Shown here piece after piece: positions 9,592-18,117 of a DNA stretch of 64,000 nt; the first letter of the stretch is position 1, and each line of letters begins with the position of its first letter. The notes under the pieces were generated by a model. It was not told where the DNA came from and searched no databases. It worked only from the letters and a program-made list of their open reading frames with translations. Both the position numbers and the translations under genes were made by a program. The stretch spans positions 6,491 to 70,490 of the forward strand of contig CAZUDO010000073.1 in NCBI GenBank assembly GCA_964618895.1, read 5' to 3'. The stretch is from CAZUDO01 sp964618895. Its GTDB lineage: Bacteria; Desulfobacterota; Binatia; DP-6.

Positions 9592-11300
9592 CAATGGAAC
9601 TCCCGCTGCACCGACTGCATCGGTCCGGGCGTGTAATGCCGCAGCAGGAACTCCAGGTTGCGCCCGAGCACCGCGCGCAGGTCCGCCGGCATGACGATCT
9701 CGGAGATGGACCCCAGGCTGAGCGCCTCGCGCGGGTTCATGAGCTCGCGCTCGTAGCGCTGGTTGAGCAGCGTGTCCTGGCGCTTGAGCCACTCCGCGAT
9801 CTCGTGCTCCGGCGCGCCACCCTTCCGCATGTCGGTCGCCTGCTCGCGGACTTGCCGAAGCTCCTGCTTGTAGACGAACTCCTTGCCGGCCGTGCCCATG
9901 ACGGCGACCCGGGTGGTCGGCAACGCCAGCACCAGGTCGGCGCCGGTGGCGTAGCTGTTGAACGCCGCGTAGGCGCCGCCGAAGGCGTTGCGCAGGATGA
10001 GCAGGATGCGTGGGGTGCGGATGTCGATGATGGCGTCGAGCATCGCCCGCCCGGCCTGCACGATGCCGCGGCTCTCCTGGTCGCGACCGGGGAGGAAGCC
10101 GGTGGTGTCCTCGATGAAGATGACCGGCGTGTTGTAGATGCTGCAGAAGCGGACGAAGCGCGCGATCTTGTAGGCCGCATCGACGTCGATCTGGCCGCTG
10201 GCCACGGCGCTGTTGTTGGCGATGAAGCCGACCACCTGGCCGCCGAGCCGCCCGAAGGCCGTGATCGCGTTCTGCGCGCGGTCGGGCTGGATCTCGAAGT
10301 AGTCGCCGTGGTCGCAGATACGCTCGATGATGATGGTCACGTCGACCGGGGTATTGAAGCCAGTGGGCGAGCTGAACGCCTTGCGGAGGAGGGTATCGAT
10401 CTCGGTGGTCTGCCGGTCGATTGGATCCGAGGTGGGCTCACACCGCGGCGCCACGCGGTTCGAGTCGGGCAGGTAGCTGAGCAGGCGCTCTGCGGTACGG
10501 AGCGCGGCCACCTCGTCGGCAACCGTCAGGTCGGCCACGCCGCTGGCGCCGTGGACCTTCGGGCCGCCGAGGTCGTCCGGGGTCACGTCCTCGCCGAGCA
10601 CGCTCTTGATCACCTGCGGGCCGGTGAGGCCGAAGAAGGTGTTGGCGGGCTGGATGATGAAGCTGCCCTGGCGCGGCAGGTAGGAGCCGCCGCCGGCGTT
10701 GTAGCCGAACATGCACATGATGCTCGGCGCCACGCCGCTGATCTTGCGCAGCGCCGTGAACGCTTCGGCGTACCCGTCGAGGCCGCCGATGCCGGCCGGC
10801 ACGAAGGCGCCGGCGCTGTCGTTCATGCCGATGAGCGGGATGCCGCGCTCACCCGCCAGGTAGATCAGGTTGGCGAGCTTGCGGCCGTTGGTGGCGTCCA
10901 TCGAGCCGGCGCGCACGCAGAAGTCGTGGCCGTACAGCGCCACCTCGCGGCCACGGATGCGGATCACGGCCGTGACCAGCGAGGCGCCGTCGAGGTTCTT
11001 GCCCCAGTTCTGGTACAGCACCGTCGGCTGTGCATCGTGGTCCTGCAGCACCGCGATGCGCTCCCAGACGGTCATGCGGTCCTTGGCGTGCTGGCGCAGA
11101 ATCTGGACGGTACCGGCGGCGTGGAACGGCCGGCGGCGGAGTTCCTCGCCGTCGAGCAGGGCCTGGTCGTAGGGGTTCGCGGGTGCCGGCGGCACGCCCG
11201 TGTCGGCGGCGCGCGCGTCCGCGGCCGCCAGCGGATCGTCCAGGCGCGGGATCGGCGCCGCGGCGACGCCCTTCGAGACGGTCATTTTCGCTCTCGCCAT
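9591..11300 (-). CDS. Acyl-CoA carboxylase carboxyltransferase subunit
   Basis: A 569-aa single-chain carboxyltransferase of the propionyl/methylcrotonyl-CoA carboxylase beta type. It transfers CO2 from carboxybiotin to an acyl-CoA. Visible blocks are NDSAGAFVPAGIGGLDGY, the GPQVIKSVLGEDVTPDDLGG loop and AFGGAYAAFNS in the C-terminal crotonase half. It forms a two-gene operon with the biotin carboxylase/carrier. MTVSKG at residue 6 is an alternative start. Upstream (11301-11358) lies a small hairpin with arms CCTTT/AAAGG that could end transcription of the helicase gene. Confidence 0.87.
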   Translation of the reverse strand: MARAKMTVSKGVAAAPIPRLDDPLAAADARAADTGVPPAPANPYDQALLDGEELRRRPFHAAGTVQILRQHAKDRMTVWERIAVLQDHDAQPTVLYQNWGKNLDGASLVTAVIRIRGREVALYGHDFCVRAGSMDATNGRKLANLIYLAGERGIPLIGMNDSAGAFVPAGIGGLDGYAEAFTALRKISGVAPSIMCMFGYNAGGGSYLPRQGSFIIQPANTFFGLTGPQVIKSVLGEDVTPDDLGGPKVHGASGVADLTVADEVAALRTAERLLSYLPDSNRVAPRCEPTSDPIDRQTTEIDTLLRKAFSSPTGFNTPVDVTIIIERICDHGDYFEIQPDRAQNAITAFGRLGGQVVGFIANNSAVASGQIDVDAAYKIARFVRFCSIYNTPVIFIEDTTGFLPGRDQESRGIVQAGRAMLDAIIDIRTPRILLILRNAFGGAYAAFNSYATGADLVLALPTTRVAVMGTAGKEFVYKQELRQVREQATDMRKGGAPEHEIAEWLKRQDTLLNQRYERELMNPREALSLGSISEIVMPADLRAVLGRNLEFLLRHYTPGPMQSVQREFH

Positions 11301-11358
11301 GGCTCGCGCGTGAAGCCCCCTTTCCTAAAGGGCCGGGGCGCAAAACGCCAGCGCCGGC

Positions 11359-12690
11359 TTACCGGGGGCCGAAGCGACGGCGCGAGCGCGATCCGCCGGG
11401 CGGGGCGTGCGATGGACGCGAGGGCTCCGGCGGGCGGGTGGGGCTGGCCGGCGCCACCGCGCGGCGTTCGACCTTTGCGCGGGCGCGCGCGCGGTCGTCG
11501 GCCTTGCGCGACCGGATGGCCGCGATGCGCTCCTGGAGGGGCACCTCGAAGCGCTCCGCCGGGCGTTTGGTGTAATCGAACTCGGGCAGCAGGACGCGCG
11601 GCAGTGCCTTGCCGAGCACGCGCTCGATGGCGCGCAGGTCGCCTTCCTCGTCCGGGGCGACGAAGGTGAAGGCGTCGCCGGTCGCCTCCGCTCGGGCGGT
11701 GCGACCGACGCGGTGGATGTAGTCGTCGGGCGCCGCCGGCACGTCGAAGTTGACCACGTGGCTCAGGGCCTCGACGTCGATGCCGCGGGCGGCGACATCG
11801 GTGGCGACCAGGACGCGAAAACGACCCGCCTTGAATCCGTTCATCGCCTCGGTACGCTGCCCCTGCGAACGGTTGCCGTGGATGCGGGCGCTCGACACCC
11901 GATGGCGGTCGAGAAAATCGGCCAGCCGGTTGGCGCGGTGCTTGGTGCGCGTGAAGACGAGCGCACTGCGCACGTCGCCGCGCTTGAGCAGCTCGAACAG
12001 GAGGCCCGTCTTCAGCTCCTGGGGGACCGGGTAGACCGCCTGCGTGATGCCGACCGCGGGCGCCGCCGTGCGCGCGAGGTTGACGGTGACCGGGTCGCGC
12101 AGCATCTCGCGCGCCAGCGCAGTGATGGGCGGCGGCATGGTGGCCGAGAAGAAGAGCGTCTGCCGCCGCGCCGGCAGGTGCTTCAGGATGCGGCGGATGT
12201 CGGGCAGGAAGCCCATGTCGAGCATCCGGTCGGCCTCGTCCAGCACCAGGACCTCGAGGCCGCCGAGACGAGCATACGGGAACCGGAAGTGGTCGAGGAG
12301 ACGGCCCGGCGTGGCGACCATCACGTCCACGCCGCTCCGGAACGCATGCTCCTGCGGCCCCATGCCCACCCCCCCGAACACGGCCGCACCCGTGAGCGGC
12401 GTGTGGACGGCCAGCTCGGCCAGGTGCGCCTCGATCTGCGCCGCCAGCTCGCGCGTCGGCGTCAGCACCAGCGCGCGCGTCGTACCGCGCCCCTTGGTCA
12501 GCAGGCGCTGCATGATCGGGAGCAGGAACGCCGCCGTCTTGCCGCTCCCGGTCATCGCACAGGCCAGCACGTCGCGCCCGCCGAGCGCCGGCGGGATGGC
12601 GTCCTTCTGGACGGGGGTGGGGCGGGTGAAGCCGAGCTCCCGGGTCGCACGCAGAAACACGGGGTCGAGGCCGAGACCGGTGAATGGCAT
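11359..12690 (-). CDS. rhlE: DEAD-box ATP-dependent RNA helicase, RhlE-like
   Basis: A 443-aa helicase with all core motifs: Q motif TRPTPVQKDAIP, motif I AMTGSGKT, Ia PTRELAAQ, motif II DEAD, motif III SAT, motif V ATDVAARGID and motif VI HRVGRTAR. A basic, disordered C-terminal tail (residues about 385-443, rich in Arg and Pro) is typical of RhlE-type proteins acting in ribosome assembly and RNA turnover. The start MPFTGLGLDP was chosen because the 25 residues further upstream do not resemble a helicase N terminus. It is divergent from pdaD. Confidence 0.9.
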   Translation of the reverse strand: MPFTGLGLDPVFLRATRELGFTRPTPVQKDAIPPALGGRDVLACAMTGSGKTAAFLLPIMQRLLTKGRGTTRALVLTPTRELAAQIEAHLAELAVHTPLTGAAVFGGVGMGPQEHAFRSGVDVMVATPGRLLDHFRFPYARLGGLEVLVLDEADRMLDMGFLPDIRRILKHLPARRQTLFFSATMPPPITALAREMLRDPVTVNLARTAAPAVGITQAVYPVPQELKTGLLFELLKRGDVRSALVFTRTKHRANRLADFLDRHRVSSARIHGNRSQGQRTEAMNGFKAGRFRVLVATDVAARGIDVEALSHVVNFDVPAAPDDYIHRVGRTARAEATGDAFTFVAPDEEGDLRAIERVLGKALPRVLLPEFDYTKRPAERFEVPLQERIAAIRSRKADDRARARAKVERRAVAPASPTRPPEPSRPSHAPPGGSRSRRRFGPR

Positions 12691-12847
12691 GTCCCCGCAG
12701 CAGTAGAGGACTGCACGCGGGCGCGCAACGTGCCACCGGACGGACCGGTGGTCCGCTGCGCGCACGCACCCCGACGCACGAACGACCCCACCACCCGCCG
12801 CTCGCCTTGTGGCCCGCGCATGATCATGTTAGGGGGCCCGACATCCG

Positions 12848-13402
12848 ATGAGCCAGGCGTACGTTCCCAAGAAGATCTACCTGACCAAGGGCGTCGGCAA
12901 GCACCGCGAGAAGCTCTCCAGCTTCGAGATGGCGCTCCGCAGCGCCGGCATCGCGCAGTACAACCTGGTGCGGGTGTCGTCCATCTTCCCGCCCCACTGC
13001 AAGCTGATCTCGCTCCCGGAAGGCCAGAAGCTGCTCAAGTCGGGCCAGGTCCTGCACGTCGTCATGAGCGAGAACGCCACCAACGAGCCGCACCGCCTGG
13101 TGGCCGCGTCGGTGGGCGTCGCCATCCCGAAGGACCGGAGCCAGTACGGCTACCTGGCCGAGCACCACAGCTACGGGCAGACCGACAACAAGGCCGGCGA
13201 CTACGCCGAGGACCTGGCCGCCTCCATGCTCGCCACCATCCTCGGCGTCGATTTCGACCCCAACACCAGCTACGACGAGCGCAAGGACATCTGGCGCATG
13301 AGCGACAAGATCGTCATCACGCGCAACGCCACACAGTCCGCGATCGGCGACCGCGACGGCCTGTGGACCTCCGTCGTGGCCGCCGCCGTCTTCGCGGAGT
13401 AA
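12848..13402 (+). CDS. pdaD: Pyruvoyl-dependent arginine decarboxylase
   Basis: A 184-aa proenzyme that cleaves itself between two serines (Ser44-Ser45, in RVSSIFPP). This leaves a pyruvoyl group at the new N terminus, which decarboxylates arginine to agmatine, the first step to putrescine and spermidine. Length and motifs (SENATNEPHRLVAA, GYLAEHH) fit the PvlArgDC family first known from archaea. The next gene probably starts inside its 3' end, suggesting coupling. No agmatine-processing gene lies nearby. Confidence 0.9.
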   Translation: MSQAYVPKKIYLTKGVGKHREKLSSFEMALRSAGIAQYNLVRVSSIFPPHCKLISLPEGQKLLKSGQVLHVVMSENATNEPHRLVAASVGVAIPKDRSQYGYLAEHHSYGQTDNKAGDYAEDLAASMLATILGVDFDPNTSYDERKDIWRMSDKIVITRNATQSAIGDRDGLWTSVVAAAVFAE

Positions 13403-15597
13403 CCGCCGCTTCCCTGCTGCACCCGCTGCACTCCCCCGGCCCCCCCCTCGACGACGACGCCCTGGACGAGCGGCTCCTCACCGCCGCCGCGCGTCGCAAG
13501 GGCCCCGCGACGCTCCCGCATCTGGTGCGCGCCGCCCGGCTGTCGCGCCCCGAGCTGGCCCGGGCGACCGAACGGCTGGCCGCGCTCGAAGCCAGCGGCC
13601 GCCTGGTGCGCACGGCGGACGACCGGTGGGCGCTGCCCGCACGCCTCGACCTCCGGGCCGGCCGCCTCCAGGTCCACCCCTCCGGCTTCGCCTTTTGCGT
13701 GAGCGACGATCCCGATCAGGACGACGTGTACATCCCGGCCGCGCGGGTGCGGCCGGCCATGCACGGCGACCGCGTGCTGGTGCACGTCGAACACTTCCGC
13801 CGGCGCGACCGCCTGCAGGGCCGGATCACCAGGATCCTGGCGCGTGGGACGACGCGCGTGGTCGGCATCCTCCGCCACGGCAGGACGACGCGCGTGCTCG
13901 TCCCCCAGGAGCAGCGCCTCACCCTCCCCATCGTCGTGCCGCGGGCGGCGGACGGCGGGGCAGCCGACGGCGACATGGTGGTGGCCGAAATCACGCGCTA
14001 CCCGGGGCCGGCCACCGACGCCGAGGCGCGGGTGGTCACCGTCCTCGGCCCGGCGACCGACCCGCGCGTCGAGACCGACGCCGTCATCTACGCGCACGGG
14101 CTGCCGCTCGAGTTCCCCGCCCCGGTCGCGGCCGCGGCCCGCCGCGTTCCCGCCCAGGTCGGCGCGGCCGACCTGGACGGACGCCTCGACCTGCGCGCCC
14201 TGCCGATCGTCACCATCGACGGCGAGAACGCGCGCGACTTCGACGACGCCGTGCTGGTCGAGCGGCTGGCGGGCGGCTACCGCCTCACCGTCGCCGTGGC
14301 GGACGTGGCGCACTACGTCCCGACCGGGAGCGTCCTCGACGAGGAGGCCTGTGCCCGGGGCACGAGCGTCTACTTCCCCGACCGCGTCATCCCCATGCTG
14401 CCCGAGCAGCTCTCGACCGGTATCTGCAGCCTCCGTCCCGGCGAAGACCGGCTCACGCTGGCGGTGCGGATGACGTTCGACGCGCAGGGCCGTGCGCGCG
14501 AAGCGACCTTCCACCGCGCCGTCATTCGCAGCGCCGCGCGGCTCACCTACACCCAGGTCCGCCAGGCCCTGGTCGACCGGGCACCGGAGATGCGCGATGC
14601 CCTGGGCCCGCTCCTGGGCCCGCTCGAGGACGCCGCCGCGCTCGGCGAAGCGCTCATCGCCCGCCGGCACGCGCGCGGCGCCATCGACTTCGACCTCCCC
14701 GAGGCCGAGATCGTCCTCGACCTGCGCGGGCGCCCGGAGCAGATCGTACGCGCCGAACGCTCGCTCGCCCACCGCCTGATCGAAGAGTTCATGCTGGCCG
14801 CCAACGAGGCGGTGGCACGCGAGCTGACGCGCCGGAAGCTGCCGCTGCTCTTCCGCGTGCACGAGCCGCCCGCGCCGGAGAGCGTACGCGACCTGGCCCG
14901 CTTCCTCGAAGGCTTCGGCCTCCGGCTCCGCATGCACGACGGCATCGCCCCACCGGCGGCATTCCAGGCCGTGCTGACACGGGTCGCCGGCCGGCCGGAG
15001 GAGCGTCTGGTCAATACCGTGCTCCTGCGCGCCATGCAGCAGGCCCGCTACACGCCTACGCCGCTCGGCCACTTCGGCCTGGCCACCGACTGCTACACGC
15101 ACTTCACCTCGCCCATCCGCCGCTATCCGGACCTGGTCGTGCACCGCGTGCTCACCCACGCGCTCGGCGGGCCCGGCCAGGTGCCGGACGACCTGGCAGC
15201 CATCGCCGCCCACGCCTCGCAGCGCGAGCGCGTCGCGCTCGCGGCCGAGCGCGACATCGTGCGCTTGAAACAGCTCCAGTTCATGGCTGACAAGGTCGAT
15301 CGCGAGTACGACGGCTTCGTCAGCGGCGTGACCGGGTTCGGGTTCTTCGTCGCCCTGCGCGAGGTGTTCCTGGAGGGTCTGGTGCATGTGAGCACCCTCG
15401 GCGACGACTTCTACGAGCACGTCGAAGGGCAGCATCAACTGCGCGGCCGACGCACGCGGCGCGTCTTCCGGATCGGCGATCCGGTGCGGGTGCGGGTCGC
15501 CGGCGTGTCGGTGGAGCGGCGGCAGATCGACTTCGTGGTGACGGACATGGAGTCAGGAGGAACACAGCCATGGCGACGGCGGCGGCGGCTCTCCTGA
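13363..15597 (+). CDS. rnr: Ribonuclease R (RNB-family 3'-5' exoribonuclease)
   Basis: About 744 aa. Order: N-terminal winged helix (DERLLTAAARRKGPATLPHL), cold-shock/OB domains with HPSGFAFCVSDDPDQDDVYIP, the RNB catalytic domain with the metal-binding run IDGENARDFDDAV, FTSPIRRYPDLVVHR, and a C-terminal S1 domain (GFVSGVTGFGFFVAL). It degrades structured RNA and acts with the tmRNA pathway. The start is uncertain: no ATG precedes the winged helix. GTG 13363 overlaps pdaD by 40 bp, and CTG 13414/13417 or GTG 13525 are alternatives. The 3' end overlaps the protease gene by 28 bp. Confidence 0.88.
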   Translation: MDLRRGRRRLRGVTAASLLHPLHSPGPPLDDDALDERLLTAAARRKGPATLPHLVRAARLSRPELARATERLAALEASGRLVRTADDRWALPARLDLRAGRLQVHPSGFAFCVSDDPDQDDVYIPAARVRPAMHGDRVLVHVEHFRRRDRLQGRITRILARGTTRVVGILRHGRTTRVLVPQEQRLTLPIVVPRAADGGAADGDMVVAEITRYPGPATDAEARVVTVLGPATDPRVETDAVIYAHGLPLEFPAPVAAAARRVPAQVGAADLDGRLDLRALPIVTIDGENARDFDDAVLVERLAGGYRLTVAVADVAHYVPTGSVLDEEACARGTSVYFPDRVIPMLPEQLSTGICSLRPGEDRLTLAVRMTFDAQGRAREATFHRAVIRSAARLTYTQVRQALVDRAPEMRDALGPLLGPLEDAAALGEALIARRHARGAIDFDLPEAEIVLDLRGRPEQIVRAERSLAHRLIEEFMLAANEAVARELTRRKLPLLFRVHEPPAPESVRDLARFLEGFGLRLRMHDGIAPPAAFQAVLTRVAGRPEERLVNTVLLRAMQQARYTPTPLGHFGLATDCYTHFTSPIRRYPDLVVHRVLTHALGGPGQVPDDLAAIAAHASQRERVALAAERDIVRLKQLQFMADKVDREYDGFVSGVTGFGFFVALREVFLEGLVHVSTLGDDFYEHVEGQHQLRGRRTRRVFRIGDPVRVRVAGVSVERRQIDFVVTDMESGGTQPWRRRRRLS

Positions 15598-16922
15598 TCG
15601 CGGGCGTGCTCGCCGCCCCGGCGGCCGCGCTGGCCCGGGGCGCCGAGAGCGATCCGGTGCGGCGCAGCCTGGTGGTGCAGGCGGTCGAGAAGGCGAGCCC
15701 GGCGGTGGTGAACATCTCCACCGAGCAGGTGGTCGAAGGCCGCCGCTCGCCCTTCCCTTTCCCCCAGGACCCGTTCTTCGACGAGTTCTTTCGCGACTTC
15801 ACAGATCCGCGGCCGCGCCGCTTCACGCGCTCGAGCCTCGGCTCGGGGGTGCTGGTGGCCGCCGACGGCACCATCCTCACCAACGCCCACGTCATCCTGC
15901 GCGCCAGCCGCATCCACGTGACGCTGGCAGACGAACGCGAGTTCGACGCCAAGCTGGTCGGCGCCGATGCCGACGCGGACATCGCCGTGCTGCGCGTGCA
16001 GGCGGGCCAGGACCTGCCCTTCCTGCCGCCCCCAACCGCCGCCGACGTGCTACTGATCGGCGAGAGCGTGATCGCGATCGGCAACCCCTTCGGCCTGTCG
16101 CACACGGTCACGACCGGCGTGGTGAGCGCCGTCGGCCGGTCGCTGCAGAGCGAGGAGCGGCTGCTCACCGACTTCATCCAGACCGACGCGTCGATCAATC
16201 CCGGCAACTCCGGCGGCCCGCTGCTCAACATCAAAGGCGAGCTGATCGGCATCAACACCGCCATCTACGGCAAGGCGCAGGGCATCGGGTTCGCCATCCC
16301 GATCGAACGCGCGCGGCGCGTCATGCACGACCTGGTGTCGTACGGCGAGGTCCGCCACGTGTGGATCGGCCTCACGGTCCAGGACATGACGCCCGCACTG
16401 GCGCAGCACTTCGGCGCCCGCCGGGGCGTGGTGGTCGCCGAGGTCGAGCCCGACAGCCCGGCAGCCGCCGCGGGCGTGGCCCGCGGCGACGCCATCCTCG
16501 AGGTGGACGGGCGCGCCGTGCACTCGCGCGAGGAATTCGAGCAGCGCGTACACGACCGGGCCGAGGGCGATCGCATCCGCCTCACCCGCCTGCGCGACCA
16601 GCGCCAGAACGAGGTCACGCTCCGGGCGGCGAGCTTCCCGACGGCGCGCGCCGACGACCTCGCCTGGCAGCGTCTCGGACTCACGCTCGGCGAGGACGAC
16701 GACGGGGTGGCCGTGAAGCGGGTCCGGAACGGCAGCCCGGCAGCGCGCATCGGCGTCGAACGCGGCGACCGGATCCTGGGGATCGGCGGCACGCCGGTGA
16801 GTACCCTGACCGAGTTCCGGCGCCGCATGATCGGGCTGCGCGGCGCCCGCTCCGTCCTCCTGTCGATCGGCCGCGGCCCGTATCAGTACAACGTCAACGT
16901 GCCGCTGGCACGCGATCCGTAG
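15570..16922 (+). CDS. degP: Periplasmic HtrA/DegP-like serine protease
   Basis: A 450-aa envelope protease/chaperone. An N-terminal signal peptide (MATAAAALLIAGVLAAPAAA) precedes a trypsin-like domain with the triad in TNAHVI (His), DADIAVL (Asp) and NPGNSGGP (Ser). Two PDZ domains follow (about residues 260-350 and 365-445). This architecture matches DegP/DegQ/MucD. It starts inside the 3' end of rnr with AGGAGG a few bases ahead of the ATG, so it is probably cotranscribed. The exact paralogue name is a guess. Confidence 0.9.
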   Translation: MATAAAALLIAGVLAAPAAALARGAESDPVRRSLVVQAVEKASPAVVNISTEQVVEGRRSPFPFPQDPFFDEFFRDFTDPRPRRFTRSSLGSGVLVAADGTILTNAHVILRASRIHVTLADEREFDAKLVGADADADIAVLRVQAGQDLPFLPPPTAADVLLIGESVIAIGNPFGLSHTVTTGVVSAVGRSLQSEERLLTDFIQTDASINPGNSGGPLLNIKGELIGINTAIYGKAQGIGFAIPIERARRVMHDLVSYGEVRHVWIGLTVQDMTPALAQHFGARRGVVVAEVEPDSPAAAAGVARGDAILEVDGRAVHSREEFEQRVHDRAEGDRIRLTRLRDQRQNEVTLRAASFPTARADDLAWQRLGLTLGEDDDGVAVKRVRNGSPAARIGVERGDRILGIGGTPVSTLTEFRRRMIGLRGARSVLLSIGRGPYQYNVNVPLARDP

Positions 16923-17082
16923 CGTCCCCCGAGGACTGCCACACGGCATTCCTGCCCGACCGCTACGACCTTCGGACAGCGGACACAGAAAAATGTTGCC
17001 GCGCCTAGTGCAAACGTGTCAGGCTGCACCCAGTCGCAGCACGCGGTCCGGGGCCACGACCTCGGGGGAAGGAACGTGAGCC

Positions 17083-18117
17083 ATGATGTCTTACAAGATG
17101 CTGCAGTGGGGGCTGGCCGCCGCCCTTGGCGTCGTCCTGCCGGGCACGGCGCGTGCCGGGATCGAGGAGCTGGCGCGCTGCCAGAAGGGCATCGCCAAGG
17201 AAGGCGCCCGCTTCGCGCAGCGCACCATCACGGCGACCCTCAAGTGCACCGAGGCCATCGCCGACTGCCAGATCCAGTGCGAGCTCGGCGTCTTCGGCCC
17301 CACCTGTGACACCTCCCCGCCCCCGTGCTGCGACCCGGAGGATCGCAACTCGATCGCCGGCTTCACCAATTGCATGAACGACGCCGACGCCACCTGCGCC
17401 ACGCAGACGCAGAAGATCACCAACTACGAGGTCCGCAAGCAGGACAACATCGCCAAGGCCTGCCTGGCCGTCACCCAGGAAGAACTCTGCGGCACGACCA
17501 CCGTCGGCCTCAACTTCGACACCCTGAACGCCGGCTGCCTCGCGATCAACCCGAGCTACGAGTGCAACCTGACCAACCTGATCGAATGCGTGGGCGGTCC
17601 GCTCGAGCGCCAGCTGATCGACCAGATCAGCGGCCTCCTCCACCCGCGCGCCGCCGAGGCCGTCAAGGTCTTGAACCTGCAGAGCACGTTCCCCGATCTT
17701 CCGGTCACGCAGAAGGTGTTCGGGACGGTGCCCGCCGGCCGCATGGATGTGTGGCAGCTCACCGGCCTGGCCGACCAGCAGATCCTCGTGAAGCTCCAGA
17801 CACGCGACGACGGCGGTGGCGTATCGAGCCTGGCCCCGGCGCTCATCTTCCTCGAGAACGACACCATGACGGCCATCGCCGACACCACCGTGCGCGACAT
17901 CGACTGCGCCGTGCCGACCGCGTGCGGCGCCGACTGCAAGCAGTTCAAGCGCACCCTCACCCACAACGGCGCGTTCCACATCGCCGTCGGCGGCGGCCTG
18001 GCACTGGGGTGCGGCGGCGGTCAGTACCGGCTGGTCGTGACCAGCCCGGGCGGCGCTGTCCCTGCCCTGATCATGAACGACGTGAACGCGCTCGGCGTCG
18101 TGCCCGGCTTCCCGTGA
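17083..18117 (+). CDS. Secreted Cys-rich protein of unknown function
   Basis: A 344-aa exported protein; a signal peptide ends near LPGTARA. I do not recognise a named family. The first half has a spaced cysteine pattern (ARCQKGIAKEGARFAQRTI, then CTEAIADCQIQCE, PPPCCDPEDRN and CMNDADATC), like secreted proteins common in Deltaproteobacteria-like genomes. The second half (about 215-340) looks like a beta-rich bacterial pre-peptidase C-terminal-type domain. It is preceded by GGGGGAAGGAACG, a good ribosome site. Its stop codon abuts the stop of the convergent peptidase gene inside TGATCA. Confidence 0.65.
   Translation: MMSYKMLQWGLAAALGVVLPGTARAGIEELARCQKGIAKEGARFAQRTITATLKCTEAIADCQIQCELGVFGPTCDTSPPPCCDPEDRNSIAGFTNCMNDADATCATQTQKITNYEVRKQDNIAKACLAVTQEELCGTTTVGLNFDTLNAGCLAINPSYECNLTNLIECVGGPLERQLIDQISGLLHPRAAEAVKVLNLQSTFPDLPVTQKVFGTVPAGRMDVWQLTGLADQQILVKLQTRDDGGGVSSLAPALIFLENDTMTAIADTTVRDIDCAVPTACGADCKQFKRTLTHNGAFHIAVGGGLALGCGGGQYRLVVTSPGGAVPALIMNDVNALGVVPGFP

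Noticed and set aside
6751..9636. A 961-codon plus-strand frame
   Set aside because: It is antisense to the biotin carboxylase, with low-complexity composition and no recognisable domain.
11407..15597. A plus-strand frame of 1396 codons read as one giant protein
   Set aside because: The first half is antisense to the DEAD-box helicase and out of frame with pdaD. Only the RNase R part is real.
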